Source: Plantago ovata
Taxonomy: Eukaryota; Streptophyta; Magnoliopsida; Lamiales; Plantaginaceae
Reading direction: 5' to 3'
Length of the DNA stretch: 64,000 nucleotides
NCBI GenBank assembly: GCA_028274465.1
Contig: CM051457.1
Coordinates: 103,911,982-103,975,981 of the forward strand
This document shows, one piece after another, positions 56,610-64,000 of this stretch. The stretch's first letter is position 1; the number at the start of each line of letters is the position of its first letter. A program made the position numbers and the translations under genes. The notes beneath the pieces were generated by a model. It did no database searches and was not told the origin of the DNA. It was given only the letters and a program-made list of their open reading frames with translations.

Positions 56610-57870
56610 TTAATCTTCAAGTAGTCTTGTTTTACAAGCAATTAATCTTCATACTTTGTCTCAACACCATAAGGTCAGCAACGCTAATGGTTACACCATG
56701 GAGTGTTTGAAAGAAAAAAACAATATCCATATACCAGCATCATTTCGCATTAACCCTCCTATCATGCATAGAGCTACGTACCACTAAAACCATATAAACT
56801 AGCACCAATATTAAGTTTAAACCGTACCACTTAGAAGGAGTTCGTTTCCATGTCGTATTCAATTCACCAAATCCGGAGGGAATTGGCAATGGTTTTGAAA
56901 ATAATAATATTGTTATTTTGATCCTTTTGTACGATAGTGCTTGTGATCATTTGTAATTGTTTGCTAATGATTGATCGATCATGTGAGATTAATGTGAGGC
57001 TGCAGGCCTTTGGCAGTTTGGCATGGCACAACATTTACCATTTCTCCAAATTGATCGATGATATAAAGTAGCAACCATGATATATATGGTAATTAGTTCT
57101 TAGCACGTACTAATAAATTTAATGAATTTAATAACAGCAACTTTCGTCATTATATATGTTATTAGTTCCGATATAATTCCAACTCTCCAAAAAGTTTAAA
57201 TTGATAGGGAAGAACGAAATTTAGTTATTTCATTTATATTAATTCCCCAATACTCACCCACACTTCTGGCCGATTTCAACTTCTTTAGGGAGGCCAATTG
57301 ATTGGAAATTTAATATAGGGAGAAGTTTGTCCCAGGAAGATTCGAACCCCAGGTTGAGAGGAACGGAATCTAATCATTTATATTAATTCTCCAATAACTT
57401 CTAGTTCAGAATACTTAAAACTGATCAACCTTGAAACATATCGATTAATTGAACCGAGTTTGACACGAACCCCATGATCAGCGGACTACTCGTTAATCTT
57501 GACTCATATATAAGATCTCTAATCACACTTCTATCTTCTAGCAAACGGACGCTAACATAGATGAAAATAAGGTTTATATTCATGAGAAAAGATCAAAAGA
57601 TTTACAATAGCCGGTGGCAATGAGAAAAAGGTTATATTCATGAAACCACAACAAATGTCTCATAATAATCGAAGATGCTAACTTCTTGATCCAGAGCAAC
57701 TTTAATTACATATGTAATTACCACTAGGTTAGAAGTTGATCTTAACTTGTAAGTCTGTACAACTCAATCCCAAAACTCAAAAAAAATCCTCTACCTGTAC
57801 CATTTTAATCATATGCAAGTTGTTCTTAAGTATGGTCCATCCAAGAACTTCATGCTCACCAAGTGATCAA
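56610..57870. other. Intergenic region between polygalacturonases
   Basis: No gene seen. A direct repeat TTGTTTTACAAGCAATTAA occurs at 56597 and 56628. GATTCGAACCCCAGGTTGAG at 57341 resembles the end of a tRNA-derived repeat. Confidence 0.45.
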
Positions 57871-59668
<1,798 letters not shown>

Positions 59669-59755
59669 GGTTTTTCGAATTGGAAGTTTAGAAGTTATAA
59701 TAAGTTGGATAAGAAAAAGCTTATGGATTTGATGTAGAATGAGACAGTTTGAAAG

Positions 59756-59765
59756 CTATATATAT
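59756..59765 (-). promoter_or_regulatory. TATA box of polygalacturonase 2
   Basis: A TATATATAG-type sequence lies about 90 bp upstream of ATG 59668, the same distance as in polygalacturonase 1, with GAGACAGTTTGA nearby. Confidence 0.6.
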
Positions 59766-60772
59766 TGCTTGTTGGTACTCATTAAAAAATTAGTCTTAGC
59801 TAGCTTATTGTTATTGAATTTGACTTTTGTAGCTTTTCTAATAGTCCTTTAATACGCTAGCTAGTAATAATTAGCAAATTGATTAAGAACCTTCTTTTGA
59901 GTTTTAAATGGCGCTTATCCAATAAAAGAGTTTACTTTGACTAATTTAGGAAATGAACATGCCTCCCTTCCAATTTGATCAAATTACATAGAACTATACT
60001 ATATTCACTTCAACATGATGCCTTTGGATTTCGAGATTTAGAGATTTATAAGGTGGTACAGTGGAATGGAGTTAGAGTATAAGGTGGCTTTAGTCTGGTT
60101 TTACTTATTTTATATATACTCCCTCCATACCTTTCAGATTGTGTCTGGTTCACGAGTATATAAACTAGTTGATTCCTTCACTACAAGGAAAACTGATTTT
60201 AGCGGCGGGCTCCATCCGTCGCTATATGTATGTTAGCGATCCGTCGCTAAACACCAATAGCGACGGAAAGCCCGTCGCTAAATATGACGTCGCGAAAAGT
60301 GGCGTCGCTAAAAAATAAAGAGACGGTTAATATTATCCGTCGCTACATATAGCGACGGTTCAGTTTATCCGTCGCTATATTGTCGTTGACCAACATAGAG
60401 ACGGATGACTTTATCCGTATCTATAAATAACGACGGATTATTTTATCCGTCGCTAAAACTAAGAGACACGTGTCATTCCATTGCGAGGGAAATTTGGCGA
60501 CGGATAAACTAATCCGTCGCTAACTTATCTGATTTTTTTTTTAAATTAATTTTTTGTTTTACTGAATTTATGTGAAAAATTGTTATTTTAACTCAAAATT
60601 GAGTACGACTAACAAAATATATACGATTGATTCATTTTATGATAATTGAAATTTCAATAAAAAAACTAAAAGTGTACGTACAAAGAAACTAAAAGGTACG
60701 AAGATAATCATTAAAATAAACGAGAATCCTAAAATGTACGGATAAAGAATAACAATCCTAAAAACACTAATC

Positions 60773-61571
60773 CTACGGGCTCTCCACTAACCAACCGACC
60801 CCTTCAGCCGTCAACGCCCCATCCCTATGTGCCTGCTCACGGGTCACATGGTTCCGCCACGATTCCAACCACAGATCCCGATGCTCCGGATTGAGGTACC
60901 GAACCCATTTTTTATGCCGAAAGTACCTTTCCTTGGCATAATAAATCGAATGCCTGTGAATGTTTTCCGCCCGGATGTTGAATACCCTCAATATCTCCTT
61001 CGCATTGGCAGGAGGGACATAGTAGTATTTCTGCAACACAACAATCCCACAAAAAATCCCACATCAGTGCCCCACAAGAACAAATAATGTGCGTACACAT
61101 ATGTACAGTAAAGGCAATGCCCCAAGAATAGATACTATAGGCAATGCCCCAAGAATAGATAATATAGGCAATGCCCCAATAATAGATAAACAAGTAATGT
61201 ACGTACACGTATATAATGAAGGCAATGCCCCAAGAATCCAATATAGAAATATTCAAGTAAAGATAGTAAATTACCTGGAATTCTTCCCACAAGTGCTCCT
61301 TCACGGGTCGAGGAACCGTAGCCCACCTTTCTCCGCCACTCCCAGGAGGCGTAAAGAACTCTCTTTTCATGAGCATTGTAAGCCTTCTAGAAGCTATAGT
61401 AGGTTCAAACCTGTCACATATTTTGAAAGATTAAAAGTTGGAGTACCGACAACTATATATAAAAGAACAATTAAATACTAATTTATTAAGAACTTACTTA
61501 GATCCGTTGGTGGGCAATACTGGAAGCCCATTGATCCGTCGAGGGCCGCCCGGTTGCTGTGTTTGATCCAT
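60773..61571 (-). CDS. Small TnpA-like protein of the CACTA element, three exons
   Basis: Exons 61571-61498 (MDQTQQPGGPRRINGLPVLP), 61410-61275 and 61030-60773 join with GT-AG introns in matching phases to 155 residues. The middle and last exons contain WATVPRPVKEHLWEEFQ, KYYYVPPANAKEIL and WVRYLNPEHRDLWLESWRNH. This is the pattern of the plant En/Spm TnpA-like family (Transposase_24), where W-x-dmP-x-x-vK-x-x-lW precedes an Arg/Lys-rich helix region. TnpA binds subterminal repeats. The protein is much shorter than full TnpA, so it is truncated or a derived minimal form. A purine-rich leader lies near 63240-63330. Its open state suggests recent activity. Confidence 0.7.
61113..61250. repeat. 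27-bp minisatellite in CACTA gene intron 2
   Basis: Three tandem 27-bp units start GGCAATGCCCCAAGAATAGA at 61113, 61140 and 61167; a fourth partial unit begins at 61221. All lie within intron 2 (61031-61274). Confidence 0.85.
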
Positions 61572-62213
61572 GGAAACTAATATACATATAGCATCATCAC
61601 AATCAAATACAAAACACTAAAATACAAACTCTTAATGTGTTTAGACAAATACAAGATGTGTTTAGACAAATACAAGATGTTTTTAGACAAATCCGTCGTT
61701 ATATGTGAACACGAAAGGATGTCTGGATCTTTAGGATCTTGAAATCTAAATCTTTAGTTACTGACTAAAGATGGAGACTTCAAACTCCTAAACAATATCC
61801 AGGCACATTTCTTGCTCACATACTACATTTTGTATATACAACTTATTAAGAATAGAGGGTTTACATGATTAGAAACTAAACTTTGAGAATGACTTAAATA
61901 CGCTGGTACAGTAACAACGGCATTAGAAATGTTGTTGTTACGGTACCAGCGTACTACAATCATTCACAAGCCCAGACCTACCATACCATTCATCACACTT
62001 TATAAAATGATTAGATATTACCAAAAATCCTTTAATTTCGAAAATCCTAAAAGTCATTACATAAATGTATGCCTCATAAATTTTTCCTATACATGAATGT
62101 GTAAATAAATGTGTACATTAATACATTAACAATAAAGTGTATTTGTCCTTTAGAATTCCCAACACCAACTATAAGAAGTCACCTAATTTTAACATATTCT
62201 CACACAAACAAAT

Positions 62214-62526
62214 ATGGAAAACCTTAACAAATTCAGATTTGAAGAAACACCCCCACATTCCCCCCACCTTCCCCCCCACCACAAATTGATCCCAAAATGT
62301 TGACTGAAATGGAAGAAGCTCTCCAAGAGTCATTTCCTCCATCTCCCCCAAATCTCCTACTCCTCCCCCTTGTGAGCACAAGGAGGTTGAGCACTTAGAA
62401 GACCAAGGAGTCTTCTGCAAGATATGTCAACAACAAATTTTGGAACCAAAAGATGTCATCGACTGGTCGCTCCTACATGAGGAGTCAAGCTCCGAGGACG
62501 AGGACGAGGGGATGAAGAGCGACTAG
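62214..62526 (+). pseudogene. Coding-like fragment on the + strand inside the CACTA element
   Basis: ATG 62214 opens MENLNKFRFEETPPHSPHLP and stops near 62300. From about 62345 another frame runs open to TAG 62526 with PKSPTPPPCEHKEVEHLEDQ, VFCKICQQQILEPKDVIDW and a strongly acidic end SSSEDEDEGMKSD. C-runs between the parts could explain a frame slip. I do not recognise the protein. It could be a captured host gene piece or a remnant of a second CACTA product. Confidence 0.35.
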
Positions 62527-63635
62527 AACTAGCTATTGATGAATGAAACTTTTATATGTAATCCATATTATTAATAAAAATTCAGCTTTTTATATTTTCT
62601 ATCTTTCTCAGTTAGTTAATCATTTTTATTTTTTTTCTTAGTTAATCATTTTTATTTCTTTTTGCTTATTGAGTTAACTATTAAGCATTTTTCACAATTT
62701 TCAGAATTGTGCCAAATTAATAATTGAGTTACAATAAGGAGTAAGCAGTAAGCACATTTCATTTCCAGTAACCTAATTAGGGATTCGAACTACCCTAAAT
62801 CCTAAATTAAAAATTAACAGTGAAGAAACCTAAACCCTAAATAAAAATTAACAGTGAAACCCTAAATAAAATTAACATACAGTAAATCAAATTTAATAAA
62901 CTGAAATTAAAAGTATAGGGAAACTCACCAGTAATGGAGAGGCGCCGGCGGTGGCGGTGGAGGTGATGGAGAGGCCGGCGAAGAGGCGGCAGCAGTTGGT
63001 AAAAAAATAAAACACAAACGGACCAAACAAAAGAGGGGAGAAACGAGTATTAGTTGGTGATAAACAAATTATGATTAATTCATTCAAAATTGGGCAAAAA
63101 TTGGAGAAACCCCCAAAATCTAGGGTTCTAGTTTCTTACCTCTGAAATCGGTGCAGATCGCGAAAATTTGAAATATATTCGAACTCCTTGTTCGATAAGC
63201 TTCAATTTGACCTAAAATTTGAAAAGAATGGTGGCGTTTTGAGTAGTTTAGAAGAAATCCGAAGAGAAGAAGGAGAAGAGACAACAATGGAGAATGGAGA
63301 AATGGGGAAGAAGGAGACGGTGTCTCTGTATATACGTATATAGCGACGGATGGTGCCATCCGTCGCTATATATTTGTTTTTTATTTTTTTTCTTTTTTAA
63401 AATTACCAGTCCGGTCAACCAACATGGCGACGGATAAGTTCATCTGTCTCTAATTTGGAGACGGATAGAAATGATCCGTCGCTAAATTGGAGCCGACTCG
63501 CTCTTTCCAAGGGCGAACTGAACTTAAAGCGCAGTTCGTCCTTATCCGTCGCTAAGAGTAGCGATCCGTCGCTAAATAGCGACGGATCGCATTCGTATCT
63601 ACCGATTCGTCGCTAAATGGCTGTTTCTTGTAGTG

Positions 63636-64000
63636 CTTTCCAACATCAATTCCCGTTTCCATAGATGTTGCTAGTCGATTCGTTTTCAACTTCTATTCCG
63701 CTTAGAACTCTAAAGACATGGGATTGTGTCTAGTTCACGAGTATATAAGCTTAGAAGATGTCTTTTTCTTTACGTTTTTGTTGATGAATAAAGTTACTTC
63801 CCGAAAATCCAAAATTCTTCTACTTCATAGATGGCGTATTCTACTTCTTTCTCTGACGATTTGTCTTCTTTTCTGGAACTGGCAATGCTTGCAGGATGTC
63901 CCGTACGAACCATTACAACGCAATATTGAGTCATTCTCTATAGATCTCTCAACACATGGCATGATAGCCTAGGTCTAGAGATCTTTCCAAAGTCCACACA
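63636..64000. other. Right flank of CACTA element, no gene recognised
   Basis: An 84-codon frame (63718-63972) has a hydrophobic stretch but no known motif. GATTGTGTCTAGTTCACGAG at 63722 repeats GATTGTGTCTGGTTCACGAG found just left of the element at 60139. Confidence 0.35.

Larger units (their letters stand above)
60179..63635 (-). mobile_element. Complete CACTA element (3457 bp), non-autonomous
   Basis: Ends CACTACAAGGAAAAC (left) and CACTACAAGAAACAGCC (right, inverted) are flanked by the 3-bp target duplication CTT (60176-60178 and 63636-63638). Subterminal DNA is packed with TAGCGACGGAT motifs in both orientations (60200-60530 and 63340-63620), the binding-site pattern of En/Spm elements. 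Inside is a small three-exon gene on the minus strand and a + strand coding-like fragment. No TnpD-type transposase is present, so it needs help from elsewhere to move. Confidence 0.92.

Overview
This window is nuclear DNA of a flowering plant. The evidence is spliced genes with GT-AG introns, plant-type families (polygalacturonases, a LURP-one-related protein, a MuDR-type SWIM protein) and a dense load of plant transposable elements (gypsy and Copia LTR elements, hAT, CACTA, MITEs, a non-LTR element). A eudicot is most likely. I cannot name the species from sequence alone. One run of exactly 100 Ns (41176-41275) is an assembly gap.

Region 1 (1 to about 29 kb) is a nest of transposons. The 3' end of an Athila/Tat-like gypsy element on the + strand (element C) has its 3' LTR (1645-8880) split by a Copia element (Copia1, 2196-8232, target duplication AAGCA). 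A second, decayed Copia pol fragment (8881-10781) follows. It is cut by a tandem row of four LTR units (B1-B4) on the opposite strand, each junction carrying the same 7-bp spacer. Unit B2 is split by a complete non-autonomous gypsy element (A, 13339-21664) that carries gag-protease and an extra ORF but no reverse transcriptase or integrase. A second copy of that extra ORF, with a 5'-leader intron, sits at 24043-25830. Next is a degraded non-LTR reverse-transcriptase element with a restriction-like endonuclease domain, flanked on both sides by ATT microsatellites.

Region 2 (29 to 53 kb) mixes genes and elements. It holds two broken copies, one relic and one intact copy of a gene for a small two-PAH (SIN3-like) protein, a two-exon LURP-one-related gene, a hAT MITE and a complete but decayed hAT transposon (both with 8-bp target duplications), a Copia 3' end, a solo LTR, and an intact multi-exon MuDR-type transposase-derived gene with SWIM and CCHC zinc fingers.

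Region 3 (53 to 64 kb) holds two tandem four-exon polygalacturonase genes with the same exon structure and TATA position, and a complete 3.46-kb CACTA element (target duplication CTT) carrying a small three-exon TnpA-like gene.

The most unusual signals are not genes. (a) Clusters of GGCG-N3-CGCC-type palindromes, centres about 20-21 bp apart, lie next to the TATA box in three otherwise divergent LTR types, and again upstream of an internal ORF of element A. (b) The heptamer TTGCTGA is strongly over-represented throughout Copia1, in coding and non-coding parts alike. (c) A pair of stem-loops is conserved in the 3' region of elements A and C. (d) One ORF exists in an intron-containing form and in a form that looks spliced. 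(e) The restriction-endonuclease-type non-LTR element lies between TAA repeats.
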